Shown: positions 17,547-26,166 of the stretch, piece after piece
How the letters are laid out: every line of letters starts with the position of its first letter
Numbering within the stretch: position 1 is the first letter of the stretch
Origin: Pseudomonadales bacterium
GTDB taxonomy: Bacteria > Pseudomonadota > Gammaproteobacteria > Pseudomonadales > Azotimanducaceae
Length of the DNA stretch: 64,000 nucleotides
NCBI GenBank assembly: GCA_041395945.1
Contig: JAWKZN010000001.1
Coordinates: 682,001-746,000, forward strand
Reading direction: 5' to 3'
Program-made: the position numbers and the translations under genes
The notes under the pieces: generated by a model
Told to the model about the DNA's origin: nothing
The model's database searches: none
The model's input: the letters and a program-made list of their open reading frames with translations, nothing else

Positions 17547-18335
17547 ATGATCACCTCACCAACCAGCAAACTGCGCGTCGACCAGCAGGGCAACAGTGCG
17601 CTCATCACCATCGACAATCCCGCGGCGAATACCTGGGATCAGGACAGTCTGGGAGGACTCGAGGCCATCGTCGGTCAGTGTGAAGCCGCCGATGACGTTT
17701 ATGCCATCGTGATAACCGGAGCGGGGGAGAAGTTCTTTTCCGCCGGCGCTGACCTGAAGCTGTTCGCGGCGGGTGACAAAGCGGTGGCCGCGGATATGTC
17801 CGCCAGCTTCGGGAGGGCGTTCGAAACCCTGTCAGGTTTCCGGGGTGTGAGCATTGCGGCCATCAATGGCTTTGCCATGGGCGGAGGCCTTGAGTGTGCG
17901 CTGGCTTGTGATATCCGGATTGCTGAATCCCAGGCCCAGATGGCATTGCCTGAAGCGACGGTTGGCCTGCTGCCGTGCGGCGGGGGTACCCAGAATCTGG
18001 CCTGGCTGGTGGGTGAGGGCTGGGCGAAGCGGATGATTCTCTGTGGCGAGCGGGTCGATGCCGAGACGGCATTGCGGATCGGACTCGTCGAAGAGGTCGT
18101 GGGACCGAAAGCGGCCCTGGCACGCGCGCTGGAACTCGCGGCTGCAGTGGGTCGACAGAGCCCGCCGGCTGTCGCCGCCTGCAAGCGGCTGATTCAGGAA
18201 GCCCGTCATGGCCACATCGAGAACGCGTATAGTGTGGAACGCGCGGCCTTTGTCGATCTGTTTGACACCCGGGATCAGAAGGAGGGGGTCAACGCCTTTC
18301 TTGAAAAGCGCAAACCGGTGTGGGTAAACGGCTGA
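17547..18335 (+). CDS. Enoyl-CoA hydratase/isomerase family protein
   Basis: This 262-residue crotonase-fold enzyme probably hydrates a branched-chain enoyl-CoA. Visible features are the oxyanion-hole loop GEKFFSAGADLKLF, the second loop GFAMGGGLECALACDIRIA, and a catalytic Glu in LPEATVGLLPCGGGTQ. ATG 17547 is preferred because GGAAGGAG (17531-17538) lies directly upstream; the frame is open back to 17487 without family-like sequence. The next two genes are HIBYL-CoA hydrolase and 3-hydroxyisobutyrate dehydrogenase, which suggests methacrylyl-CoA hydration in valine breakdown. The substrate is inferred from this context. Confidence 0.88.
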   Translation: MITSPTSKLRVDQQGNSALITIDNPAANTWDQDSLGGLEAIVGQCEAADDVYAIVITGAGEKFFSAGADLKLFAAGDKAVAADMSASFGRAFETLSGFRGVSIAAINGFAMGGGLECALACDIRIAESQAQMALPEATVGLLPCGGGTQNLAWLVGEGWAKRMILCGERVDAETALRIGLVEEVVGPKAALARALELAAAVGRQSPPAVAACKRLIQEARHGHIENAYSVERAAFVDLFDTRDQKEGVNAFLEKRKPVWVNG

Positions 18336-18423
18336 CCGGGTGAGGGTTGCCTGTCGCCTGGCGCCAACGGAAAATCGGCGACAGGACGCTGGCAGGAAAA
18401 GACCTCGACAGAAGGGGAGGCTG

Positions 18424-19560
18424 ATGACCAGATTGCTCAATTCTGAAAGTGCTGCGGTGGTGCTCAGCGAGCACCTGCTGGCGAAAGGCTTTGTGCTGGC
18501 AGAGGCCAGGCTCAATTCGGAAGCTACGCTCAATGCGCTGAGTCTGGACATGATCGACATTCTCGATCCGGCGCTGCGGCGGTGGAAGCAGAACGAGCGT
18601 GTGGTCGCCGTGCTCCTGACGTCCAGCGGCAACCGGGCGTTCAGCGCGGGTGGCGACATCCAGGCGCTGTACCGGGCCATGATGCGCAATCATCAGGCGG
18701 GAGAACGGGTAGACGAATACCCCTATGAGTTCTTCGAGCGCGAATACCGCCTCGACTACCTGCTGCACAGATATACCAAGCCGGTGATCGCCCTGGGACA
18801 CGGGGTGATCATGGGCGGAGGACTGGGCATCTTCAGTGCCGCCCGCTTCCGGATCGTCAGTGAACGGGTTCGGATCGCCCTGCCGGAAGTGACTATCGGC
18901 CTGTTTCCTGATGCGGGCGGCACCTGGCTGCTGCGTGGGATGGAACCGCACATCGGGCGCTTTGTCGGCATGACCGGCAGTCATCTCAATGGGGCAGATG
19001 CCCTCGACATCGGTCTGGGCACTCACAACCTCAGCACCGGCCAGTTCGCTTCGCTGAGCGGGAAGCTCGCGAGCCTCGCCTGGTGCGGAGAACCGGATGC
19101 AGATGGCGCTCTCATCGATGCCTGTCTGCGGCAACTGCCGGCCGCGACCCTGCCTGCGAGCCAGCTGCCGCTGATTCCGGAGTCAGTCGGCGCAGCGCAG
19201 GAACTGGGTGGCGTTGTGGCAAGCCTGCGGGCGCTTGCCGGGCGTGACCCCTGGCTGGACCGGGGTCTTGCCAATCTCAACGGCGGCTGCCCGACCACTG
19301 TGGGTATCGTCTTCGAGCAGCTCAGACGGGCACCTGCACTGGAACTCGCCGACTGTTTTCGCCTGGAGATGACCGTCGCTACCCATTGCGCCGATAACCA
19401 TGACTTCGCGGAAGGGGTGCGCGCGCTGCTGATCGACAAGGACAACAATCCGGTCTGGCAGTTCGGTGACCTGGAATCGCTGCCGGATGCGTACGTGCAG
19501 AGTCATTTCGCCGAACCCTGGGCCCGTAATCCACTTCACGATCTGGAGCGCACGTCATGA
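18424..19560 (+). CDS. 3-hydroxyisobutyryl-CoA hydrolase-type enoyl-CoA hydratase family protein
   Basis: This 378-residue member of the long ECH_2 crotonase group probably cleaves 3-hydroxyisobutyryl-CoA. Motifs include SSGNRAFSAGGDIQALY, GHGVIMGGGLGIFSAARFRIV and LPEVTIGLFPDAGGTWLL, where the Glu/Asp pair of the HIBCH active site is present. The long C-terminal helical part (MTVATHCADNHDFAEGVRALLIDKDNNPVW) is typical of the hydrolase rather than ordinary hydratases. ATG 18424 is chosen for its AGGGGAGG ribosome-binding site; the frame extends to 18340. Its stop overlaps mmsB (ATGA). Confidence 0.88.
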   Translation: MTRLLNSESAAVVLSEHLLAKGFVLAEARLNSEATLNALSLDMIDILDPALRRWKQNERVVAVLLTSSGNRAFSAGGDIQALYRAMMRNHQAGERVDEYPYEFFEREYRLDYLLHRYTKPVIALGHGVIMGGGLGIFSAARFRIVSERVRIALPEVTIGLFPDAGGTWLLRGMEPHIGRFVGMTGSHLNGADALDIGLGTHNLSTGQFASLSGKLASLAWCGEPDADGALIDACLRQLPAATLPASQLPLIPESVGAAQELGGVVASLRALAGRDPWLDRGLANLNGGCPTTVGIVFEQLRRAPALELADCFRLEMTVATHCADNHDFAEGVRALLIDKDNNPVWQFGDLESLPDAYVQSHFAEPWARNPLHDLERTS

Positions 19561-20456
19561 CACGTATCGGTTTCATCGGCCTGGGAAACATGGGAGGGCC
19601 CATGGCCCGCAATCTGGTGGCGGCAGGTGCCGGCTTCGATGTTCAGGTCTTCGATGTGGTTGCGGCTTCCGTGGCTGCGGTACCCGGTGCCCGTGCCTGC
19701 GCTTCCGCAGTGGCAGCGGCTCGGGATGTGGATGTATTCATCAGCATGCTGCCGGCAGGCCGCCATGTGGCGGACGTCTACCTCGGGGAGACGGGTGTGA
19801 TTGCTGCCTGCGCACCGGATACCCTGCTCATCGATTGCAGCACCATTGATCCGGCCACCGCGCGGCACGTGGCAGAGGCAGCCGCGCAGCATGGCCTCAG
19901 CATGCTGGACGCCCCCGTATCAGGTGGTACCGCCGGTGCCGAGGCCGGCACACTGACGTTCATGGTTGGGGGTGCGGCGGCCGCACTCGAGCGCGCACGA
20001 CCCCTGCTCGACATCATGGGCGGAAAAGTTTTCCATGCGGGTGACAGTGGCGCAGGCCAGACGACGAAGGTCTGCAACAATATGCTGCTCGCCATCCAGA
20101 TGGCGGGTACGGCTGAAGCACTTGCGCTGGGTGTGGCCAACGGCCTCGATCCGGCAGTGCTCTCGGAAGTGATGAAGCAGTCGTCCGGGGGTAACTGGTC
20201 GCTCAACGTCTACAACCCCTATCCCGACGTGATGCCGGGCACGCCGGCCTCGCGCGGTTACCAGGGTGGTTTTCTCGTCGATCTGATGATGAAAGATCTC
20301 GGCCTGGCGATGGAGACGGCGGATGCATCGGCAAGCTCAGTGCCGCTCGGTGCGCTGGCACGTAACCTCTATCGGCTCCACCAGCGCCAGAATGATGCGG
20401 GCCGGCTGGACTTTTCGAGCATTCAGTGGCTTTACGCGCCGGAGCTCAAATCCTGA
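19557..20456 (+). CDS. mmsB: 3-hydroxyisobutyrate dehydrogenase
   Basis: MmsB oxidises 3-hydroxyisobutyrate to methylmalonate semialdehyde with NAD in valine catabolism. The 299-residue protein has the family signature IGFIGLGNMGGPMARNL (NAD-binding), DAPVSGGTAGAEAGTLTFMVGG (substrate loop) and the catalytic Lys in GAGQTTKVCNNMLL. It overlaps the hydrolase gene by four bases, forming a three-gene valine degradation unit. mmsA (methylmalonate semialdehyde dehydrogenase) is not in the window. Confidence 0.93.
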   Translation: MTRIGFIGLGNMGGPMARNLVAAGAGFDVQVFDVVAASVAAVPGARACASAVAAARDVDVFISMLPAGRHVADVYLGETGVIAACAPDTLLIDCSTIDPATARHVAEAAAQHGLSMLDAPVSGGTAGAEAGTLTFMVGGAAAALERARPLLDIMGGKVFHAGDSGAGQTTKVCNNMLLAIQMAGTAEALALGVANGLDPAVLSEVMKQSSGGNWSLNVYNPYPDVMPGTPASRGYQGGFLVDLMMKDLGLAMETADASASSVPLGALARNLYRLHQRQNDAGRLDFSSIQWLYAPELKS

Positions 20457-20468
20457 GTCGGCGTAACA

Positions 20469-21320
20469 TCAGGAAATCGAGGAGCGAGCCTCGTCGATGT
20501 CGGCGCTGAGCTCAGCGAGCTCACCGGTTTCCACATCCGGATCCAGGCCGATGTTGGTGAAGGCCTGAATGCTGTGCCAGTCGATCTTGGTGTAGGGGTG
20601 GCTGGTGCCGGAGTGCAGCTGCAGATTGGCCACCATCACGATGTCCGTGTAGTCGACCCTGGCTGCCTTGCGCTCGAAATTCGTGTAGTGGGCGGGCACC
20701 ATGGCGACCTCTTCAGGGAACTCCCAGCGCTGCAGGATCATGGTACCGAGGCTGCCGTGGATCGAGTCAATGACCCGATCCAGGGTCAGACTGTCCTGCA
20801 GAAACTGGGGGTGTTCTTCGGCCCAGGCCAGAATCGGTAATACCCCGATCATATGGGTAAGCCCGGCAAGCGTGGCCTGGTCGGGACGCAGACGGGTATA
20901 AGCCTTGGCGAGCACACCGGAGACCGCGGCCACCTCGGTTGCCCGGCTCCAGACGCTGCGCATCTTGCGATCGATCACATCCGAGGTTGCCTGAAACATC
21001 TGCTGCATGGCGAAGCCGGTCGCCAGATTCGCCGCGTACTCCACACCGAGTCTGGAAAGCGCCATGTTGAGGTCTTCGATGGTCCGGGTGGCGCGGAACA
21101 GGGGCGAGTTGGCCACGCGGATCATGCGCACGGCCAGACCGGGATCGGCTCCGATCACAACAGCCAGGGATTGGGCGGAAACATTCCTGCTTTCGGCTTC
21201 TTCCCGGATGCGCAGGGCGACTTCCGGAAGACTGGGCAGTTCGAGCTCGTCGTTGTCGACGGCACTGGCGACTTCCTGCTGAATCTGTGTCGCGAGATTC
21301 GACATGTTGCGAGCATCCAT
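20469..21320 (-). CDS. HDOD domain protein
   Basis: This 283-residue single-domain HDOD protein belongs to a family of HD-related signalling modules that usually lack the catalytic HD pair and act in regulatory complexes. The HDOD core runs from about residue 27 (ELPSLPEVALRIREEAESRNVSAQSLAVVIGADPGLAVRMIRVANSPLF) to near residue 230. No GAF, receiver or output domain is attached, so the function cannot be stated. It is convergent with mmsB, 12 bases between stops. A second ATG lies at 21305. Confidence 0.85.
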   Translation of the reverse strand: MDARNMSNLATQIQQEVASAVDNDELELPSLPEVALRIREEAESRNVSAQSLAVVIGADPGLAVRMIRVANSPLFRATRTIEDLNMALSRLGVEYAANLATGFAMQQMFQATSDVIDRKMRSVWSRATEVAAVSGVLAKAYTRLRPDQATLAGLTHMIGVLPILAWAEEHPQFLQDSLTLDRVIDSIHGSLGTMILQRWEFPEEVAMVPAHYTNFERKAARVDYTDIVMVANLQLHSGTSHPYTKIDWHSIQAFTNIGLDPDVETGELAELSADIDEARSSIS

Positions 21321-21351
21321 TGAACGGTTACCCGCTGAGTATAGTAGAGGC

Positions 21352-22218
21352 TCAGGGAATCGGGCTGAGACCTGTGTCCTGCTCCTGGAACGGCGGGGTG
21401 GCTTTTTCCTGCAGTACCGCCAGACACAGTCGTGGGCCCTGCGGGTCTGCGGTTGTCTGAATCAAAGTGCCGACCTCGCGCCCCTGCTGGTCGCGGACAT
21501 CCCCACCGGGCTCCGGTGCACGGGTACCCGACCAGTGGAGCGCAGCCAGGGCGCGCTTCACCCGGCCTAGATGCTGCGCCCGGGCGACCACTTCCTGTCC
21601 CAGGTAACAGCCTTTTTCGAAGTCCACGCCACCCAGTTCCGTGATGCCGAGCATCTGGGGCAGAAAACGCCCGCCGATTGCCCCGGTGAACCAGGGGATG
21701 CGCGCTTCTATGAGGGCGCACATCCAGTCCTCTTCGCTCACTCTGTGACCGGAGCCGGCGAGCTGCAGCAGGATCTCTTCGGTTTCGACCAGTGTGATAC
21801 CCGCCGCTGCGCCCGGCCTGCCGATCTGTGCGGGCCCGGGGATGCCGGTGCCGAGCATGCCCATCACCAGGACCTCGGAAGGAAATCTGTCCACACGGGT
21901 TTTCGAAAAGGCCAGATAGGGACGCAGGAAGGTTCGCAGGGTATCGACCAGGCATGCGTGTACCAGCCACAGGATCTGCTCTTCAGCGCGTCGCCGCGCC
22001 CAGCCGAAGGCAACCACCCGGCCCTGCAGATTGCACAACGCGGCCGGTTGCCAGTGGTCGGCGCGCAGGGTCTCCACGTCGCAGGTGATGTATCCCTGCA
22101 GGAACCTGTTCACATCGACTCCTTCGAACAGCAGGGGTGCCATGGACTGCAATTCAAGCAGTCCGGGACCTTGGTCCGCAGCATTCGAAGTCGATGTCTG
22201 CCAGAGATCGGAGAGCAC
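21352..22218 (-). CDS. ygfZ: YgfZ/GcvT-like folate-binding protein
   Basis: YgfZ is a tetrahydrofolate-binding GcvT-fold protein that supports Fe-S enzymes such as MiaB. The 288-residue product contains the family signature KGCYLGQEVVAR (around residue 225), with the conserved Cys, preceded by LGITELGGVDFE. An N-terminal barrel segment is seen in LLFEGVDVNRFLQGYITCDVETL. Translation appears to start at GTG 22218. It is divergent from sdhE with a 61-base gap; this ygfZ-sdhE-ygfX neighbourhood is common in gammaproteobacteria. Confidence 0.9.
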   Translation of the reverse strand: MLSDLWQTSTSNAADQGPGLLELQSMAPLLFEGVDVNRFLQGYITCDVETLRADHWQPAALCNLQGRVVAFGWARRRAEEQILWLVHACLVDTLRTFLRPYLAFSKTRVDRFPSEVLVMGMLGTGIPGPAQIGRPGAAAGITLVETEEILLQLAGSGHRVSEEDWMCALIEARIPWFTGAIGGRFLPQMLGITELGGVDFEKGCYLGQEVVARAQHLGRVKRALAALHWSGTRAPEPGGDVRDQQGREVGTLIQTTADPQGPRLCLAVLQEKATPPFQEQDTGLSPIP

Positions 22219-22279
22219 GCCGGATACCAGATTGCGTCTTAGCGGTGCATCTTACCCCCAATCGAATTACAGTCGAGGC

Positions 22280-22567
22280 ATGGCAGACGAACCAACTCCT
22301 GATTCCCTGGAGGCGCGCCGCAATCGCCTGCGCTGGCGCAGTCGTCGCGGCATGCTGGAACTGGAGCTGCTGCTGCAGCCCTTCGTATCCAGCAGACTGG
22401 CAGTGGTCGATGGGCGTCTGCTGGAAGCGTTTGAAAGGCTGCTGGACTGTGAAGACTGGGACATCTTCAACTGGCTGCAGGAACGTGAAACAGCGCCGAA
22501 CGAGTTCTCTCATCTTCTGGCCGAAGTGCGGCAGGCTCAGGCACGGAGCGATCAGCCCGCCGCCTGA
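22280..22567 (+). CDS. sdhE: SdhE, FAD assembly factor for succinate dehydrogenase
   Basis: SdhE promotes covalent FAD attachment to SdhA and FrdA. The 95-residue protein has the diagnostic RRGMLELELLL (the RGxxE motif) at about residues 23-33, followed by LLDCEDWDIFNWL, also conserved in the family. ATG 22280 follows GAGG with close spacing; the open frame upstream (to 22031) runs antisense over ygfZ and is not coding. Confidence 0.93.
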   Translation: MADEPTPDSLEARRNRLRWRSRRGMLELELLLQPFVSSRLAVVDGRLLEAFERLLDCEDWDIFNWLQERETAPNEFSHLLAEVRQAQARSDQPAA

Positions 22568-22652
22568 ATCAGTCCCCATCGCAACAGCCAGGGCCCCACC
22601 GCCGCTGATCTGCTACCCGCGCAGCGGACGCCTGCGTACCGGCCTGTTCCTG

Positions 22653-23039
22653 ATGAGCGCGTGTGTGGCGCTGTATGGCGGCTGGCACTGGTTCGGCAGC
22701 AGCGGGGTCGGACTGGTGGTTCTGTGGCTTCAGGTGCGCCTGGAGGACGCTCTGGCTGCCGCTGAAGCCTGCGGCGGGGGCGGAGTCAGCCTGTACCTGG
22801 ATCAGGTGGCGTGGGTACGCGTCGACCCCTGGCGTGTGACCGTGGCTTTCTCGAAGACCCGTGCGGGAATGAGTGCGTGCATTAGCGGTGCGGGTCACCA
22901 TCCGATACAGACACCCCGGCAGAGATGCCGGCGGCTGGAGTTCTTCTGTGATGAATTCGATGCCACATCCTGGGCACAGCTGCGGCGTGCACTGCTGAAG
23001 AGCGCGGCGCCGAAGCGCGGCGCCGAAGCGAAGCGCTGA
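22653..23039 (+). CDS. YgfX-like membrane protein, start uncertain
   Basis: The product lies directly after sdhE, as YgfX/CptA does in E. coli. An N-terminal hydrophobic pair (GLFLMSACVALYGGWHWF, VGLVVLWLQVRLEDAL) precedes a soluble tail ending DATSWAQLRRALL, which matches the YgfX family ending (EWRDLRRILL). ATG 22653 gives 128 residues but cuts into the first hydrophobic segment. The frame is open through the preceding CYPRSGRLRTG, which looks like true protein, yet no ATG, GTG or TTG occurs between the sdhE stop and 22653. The nearest GTGs (22485 and 22449) lie inside sdhE. Assignment is by context and weak similarity. Confidence 0.6.
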   Translation: MSACVALYGGWHWFGSSGVGLVVLWLQVRLEDALAAAEACGGGGVSLYLDQVAWVRVDPWRVTVAFSKTRAGMSACISGAGHHPIQTPRQRCRRLEFFCDEFDATSWAQLRRALLKSAAPKRGAEAKR

Positions 23040-23080
23040 GGTGAAAGGGGGTTGCGGGCTCTCTCGGCGGTAGCTGACAG

Positions 23081-24700
23081 TCAGCCTGCCAGTGGTTGCA
23101 GCACGTCGAGGCGATCGGTGTAACCTGGAAAAATAATGGTATCTGCCGTGCGGAGCTGGCTCTCCGGGTGGTCGAGATTGAAATGCAGTCCGCGACTCTC
23201 CTGGCGTGACAGCGCTGAGCGCACGATCAGTTCCGCCACGTGAATGAGATTGCGCAGTTCGATCAGATCGTTACTGACCCGATAGTGACTGTAATATTCG
23301 TGGACCTCTGCCTTGAGGAGATCGATGCGCCGCTGGGCGCGCTGCAGGCGTTTGTCTGTGCGCACGATGCCCACGTAGTCCCACATGAATCGGCGCAGCT
23401 CTTCCCAGTTGTGGGCGATGATCACGTCTTCGTCAGAGTCGGTGACCTGGCTTTCGTCCCACTGGGGTACTGCCGCTTCCTGTAGCGGCTCATCGAGGTG
23501 TTCGAGGATGTGGTGTGCGGCTGCCTCACCGTAGACCAGACACTCGAGCAGCGAATTGCTGGCGAGCCGATTTGCTCCGTGCAGGCCGGTGCAGCTCGCC
23601 TCTCCGATGGCATAGAGGCCGGGTACGTCGGTTGCACCGGACTGGTCCACCAGTACGCCACCGCAGGTGTAGTGCGCCGCCGGTACCACCGGAATGGGCT
23701 CCCGGGTGATGTCGATGCCGAGTTCGAGGCAGCGCTGGGTGATGGTGGGAAAGTGCGCGCGTATGAACTCTGCCGGCCGGTGGGAGATGTCCAGGTGCAC
23801 ACAATCCAGTCCGAGGCGCTTCATCTCGTGATCGATTGCCCGGGCCACGATGTCCCGGGGTGCGAGTTCCATGCGCCGATCGAAGCGCCGCATGAAGCGC
23901 TCACCGTCGGGCAGACGCAACACGCCGCCTTCCCCGCGTACCGCCTCCGAAATCAGGAAGGATTTCGCGTGGGGGTGGAACAGGCAGGTGGGATGAAACT
24001 GATTGAACTCCATGTTGGCGATGCGGCATCCCGCGCGCCAGGCCATGGCGATTCCGTCGCCGGTGGAGCTGTCCGGGTTACTGGTGTACAGATAAACCTT
24101 GCTGGCTCCGCCCGTCGCCAGCACGACGCTGCGCGACTGGAATACCTCTACATGGTCGGTGCTGCGGTTGAGCACGTAGGCGCCCGCACAGCGGTTGGGG
24201 TGGCGACCGAACTTGTTGAGATTGATGAGGTCGATGGCGACCCGATCGGTGAGCAGGTCGATGTTGGGATGATCCAGAGCCCGCCGGGTTAGTGTTTCCG
24301 TGAGCGCCCGGCCGGTTGCATCGGCCACATGCAGGATGCGCCGGAAGGAGTGTCCGCCCTCCCGGGTCAGATGATAGTGATTCTCCTCGGAATCGAACTG
24401 CACTCCCCATTCGGCGAGTTGTGCGATGGTAGCCGGTGCCCGCTCGACGATCATGGCGACCACCGCCTCATCGCAGAGGCCGGCCCCGGCGGTCAGGGTA
24501 TCTTCGAGGTGCGACGCCACGCTGTCCGCAGGATCCATGACCGCCGCGATCCCGCCCTGGGCCCAGTGCGAGGAAGCATTGTCGAAGGGCCCCTTGCAGA
24601 GCACGGTGACCCGGGCCCGGTCGGCGAGATGCAGCGCTGCGCTGAGACCGGCGGCACCGGCGCCGATGACGAGAACGTCGGTTGAGAATCTCTGAGTCAT
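23081..24700 (-). CDS. nadB: L-aspartate oxidase NadB
   Basis: NadB oxidises L-aspartate to iminoaspartate for quinolinate and NAD synthesis. The 539-residue flavoprotein begins with a dinucleotide fold (VLVIGAGAAGLSAALHLA). It carries SSHWAQGGIAAVMDPADS, the family HTREGGHSFRR-like LTREGGHSFRRILHVADATG, and HYTCGGVLVDQSGATDVPGLYAIGEASCTGLHGANRLASNSLLE near the FAD site. A C-terminal helical domain follows. It is divergent from rpoE, the same pairing as in E. coli and Pseudomonas. Confidence 0.97.
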   Translation of the reverse strand: MTQRFSTDVLVIGAGAAGLSAALHLADRARVTVLCKGPFDNASSHWAQGGIAAVMDPADSVASHLEDTLTAGAGLCDEAVVAMIVERAPATIAQLAEWGVQFDSEENHYHLTREGGHSFRRILHVADATGRALTETLTRRALDHPNIDLLTDRVAIDLINLNKFGRHPNRCAGAYVLNRSTDHVEVFQSRSVVLATGGASKVYLYTSNPDSSTGDGIAMAWRAGCRIANMEFNQFHPTCLFHPHAKSFLISEAVRGEGGVLRLPDGERFMRRFDRRMELAPRDIVARAIDHEMKRLGLDCVHLDISHRPAEFIRAHFPTITQRCLELGIDITREPIPVVPAAHYTCGGVLVDQSGATDVPGLYAIGEASCTGLHGANRLASNSLLECLVYGEAAAHHILEHLDEPLQEAAVPQWDESQVTDSDEDVIIAHNWEELRRFMWDYVGIVRTDKRLQRAQRRIDLLKAEVHEYYSHYRVSNDLIELRNLIHVAELIVRSALSRQESRGLHFNLDHPESQLRTADTIIFPGYTDRLDVLQPLAG

Positions 24701-24816
24701 GCGCCTTTACGGATCTCCTGGTGGCCGGCTCCCTAGTATAAACAGGCGTCAGTCGGCAGAATAAGCGCCCACTCGCAACCACAGGACCCGGAATAACGGG
24801 GTCCAGACGAAGAGGC

Positions 24817-25416
24817 GTGGCAAAAGACACTGACAAAGAGCTTGTCCGAAGAGTTCAGAAAGGCGACAAACAAGCCTTCGACCTTCTGTTCAGCCGTTAT
24901 CAGCACAAGATCCTGAATCTGGTCTCGCGCTATCTGAGAGACCCGGAAGACGTGGAAGACGTGGCCCAGGAGGCATTCATCAAGGCGTTCCGCGCGTTGC
25001 CGCGATTTCGCGGGGAAAGTTCGTTCTACACCTGGATTTACCGGATTGCGATCAACACCGCGAAAAATCACATCGTAGCGCGAAGCCGGCGCCCCCCCGG
25101 TGTGGACGTGGATATCGATGATGCGCAACACATGGATGGCGCTGATTTTCTGCGGGAGTCCGAAAGTCCCGAGGCGGCCCTCGCCCGGGATGAACTCTCA
25201 GCGGCCATCGACCGGGCCATCTCCGATCTGCCCGACGATCTGCGCAGCGCGGTAACTCTGCGGGAATTCGATGGTCTGAGCTATGAGCAGATCGCCGAAG
25301 TCATGGAGTGTCCGGTGGGCACCGTGCGGTCGCGGATCTTCCGGGCGAGGGAATATATCGATCAGCAGATCGAACCATTGCTCAGCGGTGGGTCAAAGAG
25401 AACGCGCCGGGCATGA
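24817..25416 (+). CDS. rpoE: Envelope stress sigma factor RpoE/AlgU
   Basis: This ECF sigma factor directs the response to misfolded outer-membrane proteins. The 199-residue protein has region 2 (FDLLFSRYQHKILNLVSRYLRDPEDVEDVAQEAFIKAFRALPRFRGESSFYTWIYRIAINTAKN) and region 4 (DLPDDLRSAVTLREFDGLSYEQIAEVMECPVGTVRSRIFRAREYI), very close to RpoE/AlgU. GTG 24817 is used, behind GAAGAGG. The anti-sigma genes follow after a 174-base gap that contains a tandem-repeat array. No clear sigma-E type autoregulated promoter was recognised in the 116-base upstream gap. Confidence 0.96.
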   Translation: MAKDTDKELVRRVQKGDKQAFDLLFSRYQHKILNLVSRYLRDPEDVEDVAQEAFIKAFRALPRFRGESSFYTWIYRIAINTAKNHIVARSRRPPGVDVDIDDAQHMDGADFLRESESPEAALARDELSAAIDRAISDLPDDLRSAVTLREFDGLSYEQIAEVMECPVGTVRSRIFRAREYIDQQIEPLLSGGSKRTRRA

Positions 25417-25506
25417 GCGCCAGGCAGATGCCCGGCCTGCACCAGGTTCAGCTGGAGGCCTTTGGTAAAGCGAGTCAGGTCAAAAGCGAATCGGGTAAGA
25501 GAGAAT

Positions 25507-25590
25507 CAGGTAGAACGATCCAGGTAAAGACAGCCAGGTACAGAGCTTCAGGTACAGAGCTTCAGGTAAAGAGATTCAGGTAAACAGATC
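25507..25590 (+). repeat. Six 14-bp tandem repeats ending at the rseA start codon
   Basis: Six head-to-tail 14-mers run from 25507 to 25590, starting CAGGTA each time: units at 25507, 25521, 25535, 25549, 25563 and 25577. The third and fourth (CAGGTACAGAGCTT) are identical; the others differ at a few places. More degenerate GGTAA- or GGTCAA-containing units extend back to about 25463. The last unit ends at the base before the rseA ATG, and its AGG is the apparent Shine-Dalgarno, 10 bases upstream. Confidence 0.9.
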
Positions 25591-26166
25591 ATGTCGGAAA
25601 AATTGAGAGAAAGCCTGTCGGCGGTGGTGGATGATGAGGCAGATGAATTTGAACTGCGCCGGGTCGTGGATGAACTCGCCAAGGATCCCGGGCTGAAGGC
25701 CAGCTGGGATCGTTACCACATGATCGGTACTGTTCTGAGAGGCGAATATGCCCCGAACTCCGCCGGATTGCGCGAGCGGGTCTGGCAGGAGCTGGCCATC
25801 GAAGGTGTTGCAGAGTCGGAGTCGTCCGCACCGGAGCAGGCGATCGCCGCTGGATCCGCAGCGAGCCCGAGCAGGCGACCCGGACGCTGGCTGTCCCTCG
25901 CGGTGGCGGCAGGCGTGGCCTTCGTTGTCTCGATTGGTGTGGGGAACCTGGATCTGGCAGAGGATCCTCCGGAAGTGGCCGACGTCTCCGCCGGCGTATC
26001 TGATGTGCGTGCGGCGGTGAATCAGGCGGTGGTTCTGAAGGCAGTGGCCACGCCCCTCGATGAAATGCGAACAGAGGCCTACAAGGTGGCACATTCCCAG
26101 TATCGGGGCATGAACTCTCCGGGTCCGGATGCCTTTGCCAAAATGGTGAGCTACCAGCGGCAATGA
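25591..26166 (+). CDS. rseA: Anti-sigma-E factor RseA/MucA
   Basis: RseA is a single-pass inner-membrane anti-sigma factor. Its cytoplasmic N-domain (MSEKLRESLSAVVDDEADEFELRRVVDELAKDP...SWDRYHMIGTVLRGE) holds RpoE. A hydrophobic segment (WLSLAVAAGVAFVVSIGV, near residues 99-116) crosses the membrane, and the C-terminal part is periplasmic, where RseB and the DegS-type protease act. The 191-residue length is normal. The start codon abuts a tandem-repeat array, and the stop overlaps rseB by four bases. RseP at 61.3-62.6 kb is the expected second protease. Confidence 0.93.
   Translation: MSEKLRESLSAVVDDEADEFELRRVVDELAKDPGLKASWDRYHMIGTVLRGEYAPNSAGLRERVWQELAIEGVAESESSAPEQAIAAGSAASPSRRPGRWLSLAVAAGVAFVVSIGVGNLDLAEDPPEVADVSAGVSDVRAAVNQAVVLKAVATPLDEMRTEAYKVAHSQYRGMNSPGPDAFAKMVSYQRQ

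Noticed and set aside
25308..25583. 91-codon plus-strand frame through the rpoE-rseA spacer
   Set aside because: Its sequence is set by the 14-bp repeats, it overlaps rpoE out of frame, and no ribosome-binding site or family supports it.
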